39,527 nt of DNA from Lacticaseibacillus yichunensis (lineage in GTDB: Bacteria; Bacillota; Bacilli; Lactobacillales; Lactobacillaceae). The stretch is from the NCBI RefSeq assembly GCF_003946405.1, contig NZ_RHOG01000028.1:1-39527 (forward strand), written 5' to 3'. This document shows positions 1 to 9,034 of this stretch, one piece after another. Every line of letters starts with the position of its first letter. Position 1 is the stretch's first letter. The position numbers and the translations under genes were made by a program. Under the pieces are notes generated by a model. That model was given only the letters and a program-made list of their open reading frames with translations. It was not told the DNA's origin and searched no databases.

Positions 1-263
1 CCTCTGCATTCATTATACGACAGTAACGGAACGGTTCCCATGAAAACAAGGCACTTACAAATATTCAGTATCCACTAGCTAGAAAATACGCAGCTATTGA
101 AATCGAAGCCGCGTGTACGACCGTGATGAAAATTGCGACCGCACCGACGGTGTCCGTAGTTGAACGGGTTATGAAAAGTCAAAAGATTCCAGCACCAAAG
201 ACGATTAACGAACCCGACTACGGTTTTACTCGTGGTGCAGCATACTTTGGAGGAAATGACTAA
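1..263 (+). pseudogene. istA: IS21-family transposase IstA, 3' end only (frame interrupted)
   Basis: The frame ending with the TAA at 261-263 encodes an IstA-like C-terminus, including a segment PLARKYAAIEIEAAC and the tail RGAAYFGGND. The stop overlaps the ATG of istB as TAATG, the usual IS21 arrangement. Upstream, this frame is closed by a TAA at 24-26, while frame 1 is open from the window start and reads LHSLYDSNGTVP, which looks like the natural upstream continuation. A single-base deletion at about 25-45 would explain this, so the gene may be inactive. The window cuts off the rest, so both the frameshift and the full extent need the flanking sequence. Confidence 0.65.
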
Positions 264-1021
264 TGGTAAATGACGAAACTCAACGGAAGTTACGGCAGAT
301 GAAGCTTACCTCTATGGCAAATGCCTTGGAAGCACAGGAAAGCAACCCAGAATATCGATCAATGAACTTTGATGATCGGTTCAAGTTACTCGTTGATGCG
401 GCTTACGCAAGCCTTCAGTCAAATAGGCTGAATCGACTGATCAAGAGTGCAAATTTTCGGACGAATGAGCCATGTATAGCTGATATCAATTACTTGCCGG
501 ATCGTAAGTTGGATCGGAACTTGATTCAACGCCTTGCGACTGGCACGTATATTCAAGAGCACCATAACGTCATCTTAATGGGTGCTTCAGGTAACGGGAA
601 AACATGGTTGGCGACAGCTTTGGGGATTGAGGCTTGCCATCAGTTTCATAAAGTAAAATATGTGCGTCTTCCCGAACTGATTGATGATTTGATTGTAGCG
701 AAGCATGAGGCAAACGGTGACTTTCATAAGATTATTGAACGGTACAAGAAAGTTGAACTCTTGATCATCGATGAGTGGCTTTTGACGCCGATCAACGATG
801 AACAAGCTCAGACTATTCTTGAGTTGATCGAATATCGAAGTCAGCGTGGTTCAACAATCTTTTGTACTCAATTCGCGCCGGAAGGCTGGCATAGTAAGCT
901 GGGAAATCCACAGATTGCGGATGCGATCCTTGACCGAATCGTCCACGATTCTTACAAGCTCCTTATCCAAGGCGACAAATCGATGCGCGAGCGGTATGGA
1001 ATCGGAGGCGAATTTGCATGA
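263..1021 (+). CDS. istB: IS21-family transposition helper ATPase IstB
   Basis: This 252-residue protein has the IstB layout: an N-terminal helical region, a Walker A motif GASGNGKT at about residues 107-114, and a Walker B stretch LLIIDEW at about 166-172. IstB is an AAA+ ATPase that assists the IstA transposase in target selection. The length is normal for the family and the frame is intact. The start ATG overlaps the istA stop, and the GGAGG at 250-254 serves as ribosome site. It is followed by a small coupled ORF. With istA apparently frameshifted, the element may no longer be autonomous. Confidence 0.95.
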   Translation: MVNDETQRKLRQMKLTSMANALEAQESNPEYRSMNFDDRFKLLVDAAYASLQSNRLNRLIKSANFRTNEPCIADINYLPDRKLDRNLIQRLATGTYIQEHHNVILMGASGNGKTWLATALGIEACHQFHKVKYVRLPELIDDLIVAKHEANGDFHKIIERYKKVELLIIDEWLLTPINDEQAQTILELIEYRSQRGSTIFCTQFAPEGWHSKLGNPQIADAILDRIVHDSYKLLIQGDKSMRERYGIGGEFA

Positions 1022-1224
1022 TTTCAGTAGAACTGGAACAACGATTGGCGCTGTTCTATGCACATACAGACGCAATGGAAGACTGGGAAAACGTGCTTGG
1101 CGACGCACTGGTGGACATTATCTGGGAAAATAACGATAAATTGACGGATGACGAGCTTTTCGAATATGGAAAAGAAGTCATCGTGAAATACCTGGGTAAG
1201 TGCCGAGGAGACAAGCTCCCGTAA
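1018..1224 (+). CDS. small acidic protein translationally coupled to istB
   Basis: This 68-residue ORF starts inside the istB stop (ATGA overlap at 1018-1021), which suggests translational coupling. The product is acidic, with several DDE-type clusters and aromatic residues, and has no signal peptide or membrane segment. A strong hairpin terminator follows six bases after the stop, so it sits inside the istAB transcription unit. I do not recognise a family. A third ORF is not part of the classical two-gene IS21 plan, so it could be an element-specific accessory protein or a fortuitous frame. Confidence 0.55.
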   Translation: MISVELEQRLALFYAHTDAMEDWENVLGDALVDIIWENNDKLTDDELFEYGKEVIVKYLGKCRGDKLP

Positions 1225-1229
1225 AACTG

Positions 1230-1268
1230 AAAGTGGCATCGCTGAAAACGCTCAGCGATGCCACTTTT
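1230..1268 (+). terminator. rho-independent terminator after the IS21 genes
   Basis: A perfect 16-bp stem pairs 1230-1245 with 1252-1267 around a six-base loop, ending in TTTT. It closes the istA-istB-small ORF unit. Stem strength and position just after the last stop support the call. Confidence 0.8.
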
Positions 1269-1278
1269 GAAATTCTTG

Positions 1279-1352
1279 GTCAATTCTTTCGCCGAGTGGT
1301 GTCAATTTTAGCACCGAATGGGGTAAAAAAGATCGCCGAGTTGGGCAATTCG
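1279..1352 (+). repeat. short direct repeats at the IS21 right end
   Basis: The word TCGCCGAGT occurs at 1289 and at 1333, each followed by a related GTCAATT or GCAATT word. Multiple short repeats near the ends are typical of IS21 elements, where they serve as transposase-binding sites. The exact element terminus and target duplication cannot be fixed because the left end is outside the window. Confidence 0.4.
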
Positions 1353-1371
1353 CTTCGCCGCCTTCATACGA

Positions 1372-1622
1372 AGGCCCGCAATCTCAAAAGACGAGATTGC
1401 GGGCCTATTTCAGCGGTCGATTACTAGGTGCCTACCTTACGAGCGGGATTCATATGCGGTCAGTTATTGGGTGCTTACGAATGAAAGGGCATAAGAAAAG
1501 CACCTAGACCAGTTAAGGCCCAAGTGCTTCATAAAAAAATTATCAACTCTACTTGACGAAGAGCCACAATCTCAAAAAACAAGTTTGTGGGGTTCCTTCG
1601 TATGGTCGAATATTAGGTGATT
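1372..1622. repeat. two diverged copies of a hairpin element between IS21 and the adhesin gene
   Basis: A 13-bp perfect stem (1372-1384 with 1394-1406) is followed by GGTCGATTACTAGGTG. At 1557-1622 a degenerate copy of the same arrangement appears, with a weaker hairpin followed by GGTCGAATATTAGGTG. On the minus strand the second hairpin lies just downstream of the adhesin gene and could act as its terminator. Apart from these and a GTGCTT/AAGCAC mini-dyad near 1470-1505, I see no gene between 1225 and 1723. Confidence 0.45.
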
Positions 1623-1723
1623 ACTAATTGTTAGCGGTTTACTGACGCTCTAAAAATTTGAGTCGCAGTTCTTTTACTTCACTAAAACAATCCTTCAGCA
1701 CCAGAGGCCCTTATTTTCTATCT

Positions 1724-4700
1724 CTACTGGCGTTCTCGTCTGTAAAGATTGAAAAGACTGTAGGTGAACATACTGAGCAACAAAGCCACTCCCATCAGTG
1801 TCGTTACTAAACTATTGCCATCTCCTGTAGCAGGCATGTTTTGGTCGCCTTTGTGCTTATCGTTGTTACTTTGTGATGAACTCTTCTTAAAATTCTTAGC
1901 CGTAACTACAGACTGTTTGCCACTAACTTGTAGGTCGATAGTAAATGAAAGCTTACCATCATTCAATTCATAACCAGCAGGGGCAGCAGTTTCAACAAAG
2001 TAGTAGTCGCCTGGCTTCAGGTCATCAACTTTAATCTGACCCTTGGCATTGGTGGTCAAGCCACTGGCAACCTTCGTCCCGTCCTTCTTATACAGATTGA
2101 ACACGGCGCCCGCCAGGGCTTTACCTGTATCACCGTCCGTCTTATTCAGAACAACGGAACCGGTCTTTTCGGCATTTGTTGCGGAGACGGTCGCAACCTT
2201 GGTCGTTGCCTGGAATTCAACCGTAAAGTTCAATTTACCGTCATTCAATTCATAGCCAGCTGGCGCTGCTGTTTCAACAAAGTAGTAGTCACCTGGCTTC
2301 AAGTCATTAACCTTGATTTGACCCTTAGCGTCTGTGGTTAAACCACTGGCAACCTTAGTGCCGTCCTTCTTATACAGTTCGAATACCGCACCGGCAAGTG
2401 TTTTACCAGTATCACTATCCGTCTTGTTCAAGACAACGGAACCAGTCTTCTGAGCATTTGTTGCGGAAACGGTCGCAACCTTAGTCGTTGTTTGTAATTC
2501 AACGGTGAAGTTCAGCTTACTGTCATTCAATTCATAGCCAGCTGGCGCTGCTGTTTCGACAAAGTAGTAGTCGCCTGGCTTCAAATCATTGACTTGGATC
2601 TGACCTTTAGCATCTGTCGTCAAACCACTGGCAATCTTAGTGCCATCTTTCTTGTACAGATTGAATACTGCACCAGCAAGAGTTTTACCAGTATCGCCGT
2701 CTGTCTTGTTCAAGACGACCGAACCTGTCTTCTCAGCATTGGTTGCGGAAACGGTCGCAACCTTGGTTGTTGTTTGTAACTCAACCGTGAAGTTCAGCTT
2801 ACTGTCATTTAATTCATAACCAGCTGGTGCTGCTGTTTCGACAAAATAGTAGTCGCCTGGCTTCAAGTTATTGACCTTGATTTGACCTTTAGCATCTGTC
2901 GTCAAACCACTAGCAAGCTTTGTGCCGTCCTTCCTATACAGATCGAACACGGCACCGGAAAGAACTTTACCAGTATCACCATCTGTCTTTGTTAGAAGAA
3001 CGCTCCCTAATGCTTTATCATTTGTGACTGGAACTTTTAATTGAATACTATCGCCATTAATTGTAAAGGCATGCTGAGTATCATCTAGCTTATATCCATC
3101 AGGAGCCTTTGTTTCGACAATATAATAGTCTCCAGCATTAAGACCGGTATAACTTACAGTGCCATCTAATCCCGTCTTAAGATTCGAAGCAACCTTAGTC
3201 CCGTCTTTCTTATAAAGATCAAATATTGCTCCAGCTAAAGGACTTGAGTTATCAGCATCAGACTTCTCAATCGTGACCTTGCCTTTTTGATTAGTGGCAG
3301 AAACCAAGATATTATTATCAGCATTTGCTTCATTATACTGAAGATTGATTTCTTTTCCATTTGCCAAACTGGTAGAAATCACATAGCCATCTGGGGCCTT
3401 TGTTTCAACTAAAATATATTTTCCAGATTTAAGATTACTCCATGTGATACTGCCTGCAGCATCCGTCGTCCCTGTACGAAGCTTCTGCCCTTTTTGTCCG
3501 GAAACATCCGACCAAAGTTCAAAAGAAGCTCCAGCAATTGACTTTTTGGTATCTGCATCACTCTTAGTGAGAACAAGATTGGTGTTCTTACCAGTTGCTG
3601 ACCCGCTATTGTTTACTACTGCCGTCGATCCACTGGTATTGTTATCAACATCTTTTTCGCCTTTTCCTGATATTGAAGCTGTATTTGTCAGCGTATCATT
3701 AATCTTTGACGAATTGATCAGTGAGCGATAGTGTATCGAGTAAGCCGAGCTGATTTCATTTGTAAAGGAAATCTTCATCGTTTGCTTACCAGTTGCATTA
3801 TCAGTCTGCAAATCCACAGAGTAATCCTTACCAAGTACTAATGGATTACTCGTATCTTCGGTAAAGTTACCATTAGAAGCTACCTTTCCTGGATAGATCA
3901 CAATAGAACTCTGATCAATAATCTGATTGTCAGAAGGCTCATCGGTAACAACTGCATCGCTGAAAGTTGATTGTGCTTTATTGACCCATATTGTCCACAA
4001 CGCATAAGCAGAGTTCGTTGGATCTTGTTTACCACTCTTATCCAGAACATTACCACTGTTTGGCACTGTCACCTTAGCCGTCAAATCACTAGATTTTTCG
4101 TTATTTGTATAGGTTGCTGTATTGTCATATGACTTTTGATCAATGACCTTACCAGAGAGACTAGTCTGGTAAATCAATACATAAGCTTTAGAACTATCAT
4201 TTGGTAATTTAGCAGTAAGCTGTTTCTTAGTACTGTCAAAGGAAATATTAGCGGAAGCAACTTGTGTCCCCAAAACATATGAGCCATTTGTGTTAATAGA
4301 AGCTTCATACAACTTGGCGCTATCTGCTACATAGTCTTGGTCACCAATAATTGGATCAGTAATGGAGGCATTGCTAAGTTTACGTTGATTATAGTTAGTA
4401 ACCACGGTCCAAGTAATTTGCTTCGAAACGGCGTTGTAACTTCCTGACTTGCTGCCATCATTTTTAAACTCAGTCTTAGGAGTGAAGTCTGCCTGTCCCT
4501 TGTTTGTATGATCGTGACCGTCTTTGTCAGTCCAAGTTGCCGTCGCAGTGTTAGTCCACTTGCCCCCATCTGGAAGGCTATTCGTTTCAAAGGCAGTTTT
4601 ATAACTTAGTGTATACCAACTTGTGGCATGTTCCTTTAAAGCATTAGCAAAGGATATGGTAAACCCGTTTCCCTGCTTGCTAATCACATAGTCCGTTCCT

Positions 4701-6769
4701 TCACTGAGAGTTGTATTATGATCTTTATCCTTTAAAACAAAGGAATCATAGTCTACGGTCAGCCCATTCGGGACTGGATCGGTCATTGACCAATTGCTCA
4801 TATCTTGCCGAGCCATATTGATATCAAAGTTCCACGAAACAGTCTTAGCGTTGTAGTCAACGCTACCGAGTGACTTAGTTAGTCCCTGCTGTCCGACTGA
4901 ATGATCTCCAGAATTCGAGGTTTTGCCGTTGCTAGTTACCGAGTTACTAATCTCTTGGCCTTTATCACCAATTGGGTCTGTTACTTGTGACTGATACGAA
5001 ATTTTGACTCCCTTGTTCAGCCCATTGGGGAAAGTAATAGTCATTTCCGTTCTATCAGTGTTGTAAGTCACTTTATACTGATCGGGACTAATAGGGCCAC
5101 CAGCCTCATCAACTAATGAAATCTTATTGTTCTCAGGGAATGTTTGACCCGGTGATAACGTATCCACCAATTTAGTATTAGCAGGAAGTGTCTTTTCGCC
5201 ATAATTGTAGTCAATATGCCAATTATACTTTTGACTACCATTATTATCTTGACCGTCAAAACTCTTGTTTAAAAGTTTTCCGTAGTTAGCGTTGACTGTC
5301 GCACTAGCTGGATAGTTCTTATCACCGTTAGTTAAGGTAGCGTTGTTCGTAAAGGTTAATTTTCCACCATTATCTGGCAATTTACTCGAATCAATATCGC
5401 TAGTGTATTCAACCTTAAAAGCCTGATAGGTATCTGCATATGCACCAATAAACGTGATTTTTCCATTTTCAACCTTGTAATCTGTACCTTCTTTAAGAGG
5501 ATCGCCAGTTTTAGTCACATTCCCATTCAGATCAACTGTCAAGGGATATACACTAACCGATTTCAGCGTGGTTGGCACAGTGTTAGTAGTATCACTTGGC
5601 ATTGGGTCAGAAATTGTTGCATTCTTTAGCTCTTGACCATTGGTATTAATTGTGACGTTCCACGTAATCCCGGTTGGATTATTTCCAGATGTGTTAGCGC
5701 CAGTTAGTTGACCAGTCTTTGCGATGTCGTTACCACCTGATGGCTGAACAACGATTGGTATCGTTACCGGTCCAGTAGTCGTGTCAATGACAATGCCTTC
5801 TTTGCCAGACGATGAGTCACTGCTGATGGTAGAAGTATAACTAAATGTCCCTTCAATGTGGTTCACGTTTTCAACATCACTGTTAAAGGTGAACTTAACT
5901 GTGCCATCAGCAGCTATGCTATAAGTTCCATAGTCACCGAGAGTTCCCGTACCTGGTTTATAGGTAATTCCTTCAGGTAACTTAAATGAGAAATAGTCAC
6001 CATCTTTAATTTGGTATCCGTCTTTCAGCTCATCCGGAATTGCCCACGTATATTGAAAATTAAGATTGGTATCTTTTGTCACTTGTGTAGGATCAACAGT
6101 ATTACCTTTGCTATCTGTGAATTCAATATTTGCTCCGGTAATGATTGTTCCTTTGGAGGCATCTGGCAAATATTGTGAGATATCATTGCCCTCAGCACTC
6201 TCAGATACTGTCTTTACGATTTGGCTCTTCGAAGCAACACTAGAAGCATCCTTGCTGCTAACATTGGCTGAAGGCATATAAGCTTTTGCTGTTGAAGTAG
6301 TATCAGACAGTTTTGCAGTAACGTTTTGACCATCCGTTGAGAAATTGATAGATCCTTCTAAGGATGAAGTATCTGTGAGGCCTAGTTGGATCGTTGCTGT
6401 TCCAGAAACATTACCTAAAACCTCTAACTGTAATTTGTTGGCCGAATAGGTATATTTTCCAACAACTTTTTGACTGGCATCGAGAATATTAGAGTTGCTC
6501 GTCTCTTTCAGTTTCTGATCACCTGATAAGGATACTGAAACTTGCTCTTGAACAATTTCATCCGTTGAGTTGTTTAGTGAAAGTTTCAGCCCAATTGTTC
6601 GCGATCCAGGCGTTTCTTGGGTAGCCTTTAAAAGTTGAACAGTCTTGGAATCATTAGTACCGCCAGAGCTATCCGTCACCGCCCCTACAACTTGTGCCGA
6701 GGATTGTAAGAACAGCAGAAGCACTAAAACTAAAGCATATATTTGCTGTCCAATTTTCCTTTTATCCAT
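1724..6769 (-). CDS. LPxTG-type cell-wall-anchored adhesin with collagen-binding-like and Cna-B/SpaA repeats
   Basis: The 1681-residue protein begins with a signal peptide (basic MDKRK, then a hydrophobic run to about residue 30). An N-terminal adhesin region (about 200-345) follows, then about five tandem modules recognisable by motifs such as ITWNV...ISDP, resembling collagen-binding/Ig-like adhesin domains. Residues 1064-1629 hold six Cna-B/SpaA-type modules, each with the Lys-Glu-Asn pattern (NKTD, FVET, ATNA) that forms internal isopeptide bonds in this family. The C-terminus has MPATG at 1645-1649, a hydrophobic helix and a RRERQ tail, so sortase should attach it to peptidoglycan. A GAAAGAGG ribosome site precedes the ATG. 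The gene is AT-richer than the rest of the window and lies between insertion-sequence remnants, suggesting acquisition. No sortase gene is in the window. The binding target cannot be read from sequence. Confidence 0.93.
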   Translation of the reverse strand: MDKRKIGQQIYALVLVLLLFLQSSAQVVGAVTDSSGGTNDSKTVQLLKATQETPGSRTIGLKLSLNNSTDEIVQEQVSVSLSGDQKLKETSNSNILDASQKVVGKYTYSANKLQLEVLGNVSGTATIQLGLTDTSSLEGSINFSTDGQNVTAKLSDTTSTAKAYMPSANVSSKDASSVASKSQIVKTVSESAEGNDISQYLPDASKGTIITGANIEFTDSKGNTVDPTQVTKDTNLNFQYTWAIPDELKDGYQIKDGDYFSFKLPEGITYKPGTGTLGDYGTYSIAADGTVKFTFNSDVENVNHIEGTFSYTSTISSDSSSGKEGIVIDTTTGPVTIPIVVQPSGGNDIAKTGQLTGANTSGNNPTGITWNVTINTNGQELKNATISDPMPSDTTNTVPTTLKSVSVYPLTVDLNGNVTKTGDPLKEGTDYKVENGKITFIGAYADTYQAFKVEYTSDIDSSKLPDNGGKLTFTNNATLTNGDKNYPASATVNANYGKLLNKSFDGQDNNGSQKYNWHIDYNYGEKTLPANTKLVDTLSPGQTFPENNKISLVDEAGGPISPDQYKVTYNTDRTEMTITFPNGLNKGVKISYQSQVTDPIGDKGQEISNSVTSNGKTSNSGDHSVGQQGLTKSLGSVDYNAKTVSWNFDINMARQDMSNWSMTDPVPNGLTVDYDSFVLKDKDHNTTLSEGTDYVISKQGNGFTISFANALKEHATSWYTLSYKTAFETNSLPDGGKWTNTATATWTDKDGHDHTNKGQADFTPKTEFKNDGSKSGSYNAVSKQITWTVVTNYNQRKLSNASITDPIIGDQDYVADSAKLYEASINTNGSYVLGTQVASANISFDSTKKQLTAKLPNDSSKAYVLIYQTSLSGKVIDQKSYDNTATYTNNEKSSDLTAKVTVPNSGNVLDKSGKQDPTNSAYALWTIWVNKAQSTFSDAVVTDEPSDNQIIDQSSIVIYPGKVASNGNFTEDTSNPLVLGKDYSVDLQTDNATGKQTMKISFTNEISSAYSIHYRSLINSSKINDTLTNTASISGKGEKDVDNNTSGSTAVVNNSGSATGKNTNLVLTKSDADTKKSIAGASFELWSDVSGQKGQKLRTGTTDAAGSITWSNLKSGKYILVETKAPDGYVISTSLANGKEINLQYNEANADNNILVSATNQKGKVTIEKSDADNSSPLAGAIFDLYKKDGTKVASNLKTGLDGTVSYTGLNAGDYYIVETKAPDGYKLDDTQHAFTINGDSIQLKVPVTNDKALGSVLLTKTDGDTGKVLSGAVFDLYRKDGTKLASGLTTDAKGQIKVNNLKPGDYYFVETAAPAGYELNDSKLNFTVELQTTTKVATVSATNAEKTGSVVLNKTDGDTGKTLAGAVFNLYKKDGTKIASGLTTDAKGQIQVNDLKPGDYYFVETAAPAGYELNDSKLNFTVELQTTTKVATVSATNAQKTGSVVLNKTDSDTGKTLAGAVFELYKKDGTKVASGLTTDAKGQIKVNDLKPGDYYFVETAAPAGYELNDGKLNFTVEFQATTKVATVSATNAEKTGSVVLNKTDGDTGKALAGAVFNLYKKDGTKVASGLTTNAKGQIKVDDLKPGDYYFVETAAPAGYELNDGKLSFTIDLQVSGKQSVVTAKNFKKSSSQSNNDKHKGDQNMPATGDGNSLVTTLMGVALLLSMFTYSLFNLYRRERQ
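1883..3004 (-). repeat. four near-identical 282-bp Cna-B repeats within the adhesin gene
   Basis: Residues 1256-1349, 1350-1443, 1444-1537 and 1538-1629 are nearly the same sequence, differing at a few positions. The DNA repeats with a 282-bp period; the word GCGGARACGGTCGCAACC recurs at 282-base steps. Two more diverged modules precede them (1064-1163, 1164-1255). Such homogeneity points to recent duplication or gene conversion, and copy number may vary between strains. Confidence 0.9.
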
Positions 6770-7259
6770 GTTTTTTACCTCTTTCCATGATTGAGTTTCT
6801 ACCCCTCAATTTATACATGATAATGTGAACACCCCACTTTCTTGAAATTCGAGTTTCCGCGTCTAACCATATGTTAATTTATATTACTAACCTGATGTGG
6901 TTTTGACTACGGTTACACACTTTAAATATACCAGGCTTCCACCGCTTATTCCACTTGTATAACAATGCGTTCAAACGTAACCTAAAAACAGACGCTCCAT
7001 GTGTTCGACTGAAAAACTGGTTATTCAGTATAAGTCCAAAAGGCGCAACAGCACCCACGACTTAAACGGCATCGATTGAAAGCTGCAAACCAAACACGCT
7101 TACGGCCATCTAACAATTTAAGGACCTGCTTAAAAAAATCAAAACTATAGACATTCGCAAAGGATAAAGAACTGGAAGCTTGTTTGCCACGAAATTTAAT
7201 TCACAAAGAGTAGCCATGTTACGGATAGCGTATACAAAAATGCCGCAAAGCATCCGAAA
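6770..7259. other. AT-rich intergenic stretch upstream of the adhesin gene
   Basis: No convincing gene is present. The adhesin promoter should lie here on the minus strand; a weak candidate is TAGTCA, 17 bases, TAATAT near 6890-6920, but it is not compelling. The part at 7100-7259 may hold more of the decayed transposase described next, but I cannot align it by eye. Confidence 0.4.
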
Positions 7260-7261
7260 AG

Positions 7262-7751
7262 GTTTGGCTCCATCCTAATTTTGGAAAATGATGGGTGGCT
7301 TCATCGGTAGATCACCGTTAAGCACCTCTAAGAGGCTCTTGTCGATGTCGCGCTAAACCGGCATGGCAGTTCTGGATGTACCCGCTTATATCTGTGCACA
7401 AAGCTATCAACGCTGCGGATTCGAGGAGACACTCTGAGCACCACCATAAGCTCTGCGTAGAATTCTGAGCACTGCTCTAAGTGTGTGCTTGGGCAACACG
7501 AAGCACTGTTCTTCTCGTATACGGCAACACCGATTTCGGCAAAGTAACGCCGGTAGTGTCTGCCAGCACCACGGATCTGTTCGGTATTGCCACGCCTGAG
7601 TTCACGGCTAACCGTAAACTTGTTGCGATAAATCTGCTCGGCGGTTTGAACGATGACAAAAGCAGCTTGATGGAGTGCTTAAAGCTTCCCCCCGTTCGTC
7701 TAAACTGAGTTATTGATGTTGTCCTGTCGTGCTAATCTGAGAGTGGGTCAT
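7262..7751 (-). pseudogene. decayed IS30-family transposase
   Basis: On the minus strand an AAGGAG site precedes an ATG at 7751 reading MTHSQISTTGQHQ and then a stop. In shifted frames follow LSLDERGEA, then EQIYRNKFTVSRELRRGNTEQ and YFAEIGVAVYEKN, then SVDSFVHRYKRVHPELPC and finally IDKSLLEVLNGDLPMK. These pieces, in order, match the layout of IS30-family transposases: an N-terminal helix-turn-helix followed by the conserved central region. At least three frameshifts or stops separate them and the catalytic C-terminus is not recognisable, so this is a relic. It marks the right side of the accessory block opposite the IS21 element. Confidence 0.7.
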
Positions 7752-7843
7752 GATGACTCCTTTCTTATATGCATAAGGTGCTTATAAGCAAGGTTATCAT
7801 GGCCATTTTGGCCTAGTCTATCAGCTTTTGCACTTCAAGTGTA

Positions 7844-7890
7844 AATGGCAATCGTAAAATGTAGCAAACCTACATTTTTAAATTGCCATT
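7844..7890. repeat. 47-bp imperfect inverted repeat
   Basis: Arms of 9+9 bp pair around a 5-base loop: AATGGCAAT (7844-7852) with ATTGCCATT (7882-7890), and AAAATGTAG (7856-7864) with CTACATTTT (7870-7878), interrupted by a three-base mismatch. There is no T-run, so it is not an ordinary terminator. It lies in the gene-free stretch between the IS30 relic and the GC-rich chromosome, and could be a protein-binding dyad or part of a mobile-element end. Confidence 0.5.
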
Positions 7891-7957
7891 GACATCAAGT
7901 TAAAATCGGAGTTACAAGAAGCCCGAACTCAGTATAACGTTTTGCTAGTAAAAAAAA

Positions 7958-7982
7958 AGAAGCCAACACGCTTCTCTTTTTT
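7958..7982. terminator. bidirectional terminator-like hairpin
   Basis: AGAAGC (7958-7963) pairs with GCTTCT (7970-7975); an A-run precedes and a T-run follows, so it could terminate on either strand. No intact gene adjoins it, so it is probably the end of a lost gene. Confidence 0.5.
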
Positions 7983-8093
7983 CGTGGGGTGGCACGTTTG
8001 TGGCACATTCCATCAGCACATTATATAATATTGATTTAGCAAAGTGTCCTAAAGGGCAGTTTACACCGCGATTCTGAATTTCATTCGTTTGAG

Positions 8094-8300
8094 ACGTTTA
8101 TTTCCCGGGAAATGGGTCTGACATTTCAGCAATATCTGACCCAGTTGCGGCTGGCGCGCGCCGCCCAGCAATTGAAGACAAGCGGTAGCGCCATCGAAAC
8201 GATCGCGTTTGCCTCGGGCTTCACCAGCATGCGCGCGTTTGACCAGCATTTTCGCGAGACCTATCACTGCACCCCGCGCGCCTACCGCGACCGCGGGTGA
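8094..8300 (+). pseudogene. 3' stump of an AraC-family transcription regulator
   Basis: The frame encodes the second helix-turn-helix of an AraC/XylS protein: REMGLTFQQYLTQLRLARA, then IETIAFASGF and the family signature AFDQHFRETYHCTPRAYR near the end. Only about 65 residues remain; full AraC-type proteins have roughly 250-300, so the sensor domain and first helix-turn-helix are gone. The similarity stops at about 8094-8100, where the AT-rich accessory block meets GC-rich DNA, so insertion or deletion there truncated the gene. The internal ATG at 8112 is probably not a real start. Confidence 0.8.
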
Positions 8301-8309
8301 AAACACAAA

Positions 8310-8350
8310 CAGGGCGCCCAGATTTCGATATCTCGGCGCCCTGTTGTTGT
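8310..8350. terminator. bidirectional terminator between the AraC stump and the YczE-like gene
   Basis: CAGGGCGCC (8310-8318) pairs with GGCGCCCTG (8335-8343), with further AGAT/ATCT pairing inside the loop. A T-rich tail follows on the plus strand and a comparable tail exists on the minus strand, so it can serve both convergent units. Confidence 0.75.
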
Positions 8351-8371
8351 TTTCCCCGGCTTCCTGTGCAC

Positions 8372-9034
8372 TCAGATTCGCTGGTGCTTCAGTCGTGGAA
8401 AAATATGCGTATCCGCCCAGCCAACCACGCTGCCGGAAAACGCCAGCGAGAAGATCGTCCCGATATTGACTGCATAAATATGATGCGAGATCACCACGCA
8501 AATCAAGATCAGCACCAGCGGCGGCATAAACGCAACCAACTGTGCGCGCACCGCACTGCCTTTGAAAAAGTGGAAGCGGATGATCTGCATCAGATCGTCG
8601 CTGGGATGCAGCATCAGATTCACCCGCTGGTATAAGGAAATACCGATCGCAATCAGGCAAATACCAAGCAGGTCGAACAAAATGCGTCCCCACAGCGGCA
8701 AGCTCCCCCAAGGCAGGCGGGCGACTAAGGCCGAAAACCCACCGACCAAATAGGAAAATGGCAACATGAAGATCAAATTGCCGAGCACCCGCCGCCACTC
8801 CCATTTGCGAAGCAACAGCGCATTGGCGATGATCGTCAGGCCGCCCAGTCCCATCATCACGGTGCCCAGATCGATCGGCAAAATGTGGCTGATGTTCACC
8901 GCCGAGGCGGTCCACAAAGCCGAGCCGAGGTTCAGCGCAACTGTGATGCCATTGCCAAGCGCATTGATAACCAGCGACAAGGCAAAATAGCCGAGCAGCT
9001 CTGGCAGGGGTAATTTGATCGAAGTCTGATTCAT
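8372..9034 (-). CDS. YczE/YitT-like integral membrane protein
   Basis: The 220-residue protein has about five or six hydrophobic helices (for example YFALSLVINALGNGITVAL and LLGICLIAIGISLY) and no soluble domain. The pattern, with an early ALNLGSALWTA segment and a later LMLHPSDDLMQII stretch, resembles the YczE/YyaS/YitT group of bacterial membrane proteins, whose role is unknown. I chose the ATG at 9034 (MNQTSIKLP); the upstream in-frame extension is arginine-rich and unlike a leader. The ribosome site is weak (GGAAAGTAGG, somewhat distant). The truncated AraC gene is convergent with it and may once have had related functions. Confidence 0.75.
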   Translation of the reverse strand: MNQTSIKLPLPELLGYFALSLVINALGNGITVALNLGSALWTASAVNISHILPIDLGTVMMGLGGLTIIANALLLRKWEWRRVLGNLIFMLPFSYLVGGFSALVARLPWGSLPLWGRILFDLLGICLIAIGISLYQRVNLMLHPSDDLMQIIRFHFFKGSAVRAQLVAFMPPLVLILICVVISHHIYAVNIGTIFSLAFSGSVVGWADTHIFPRLKHQRI

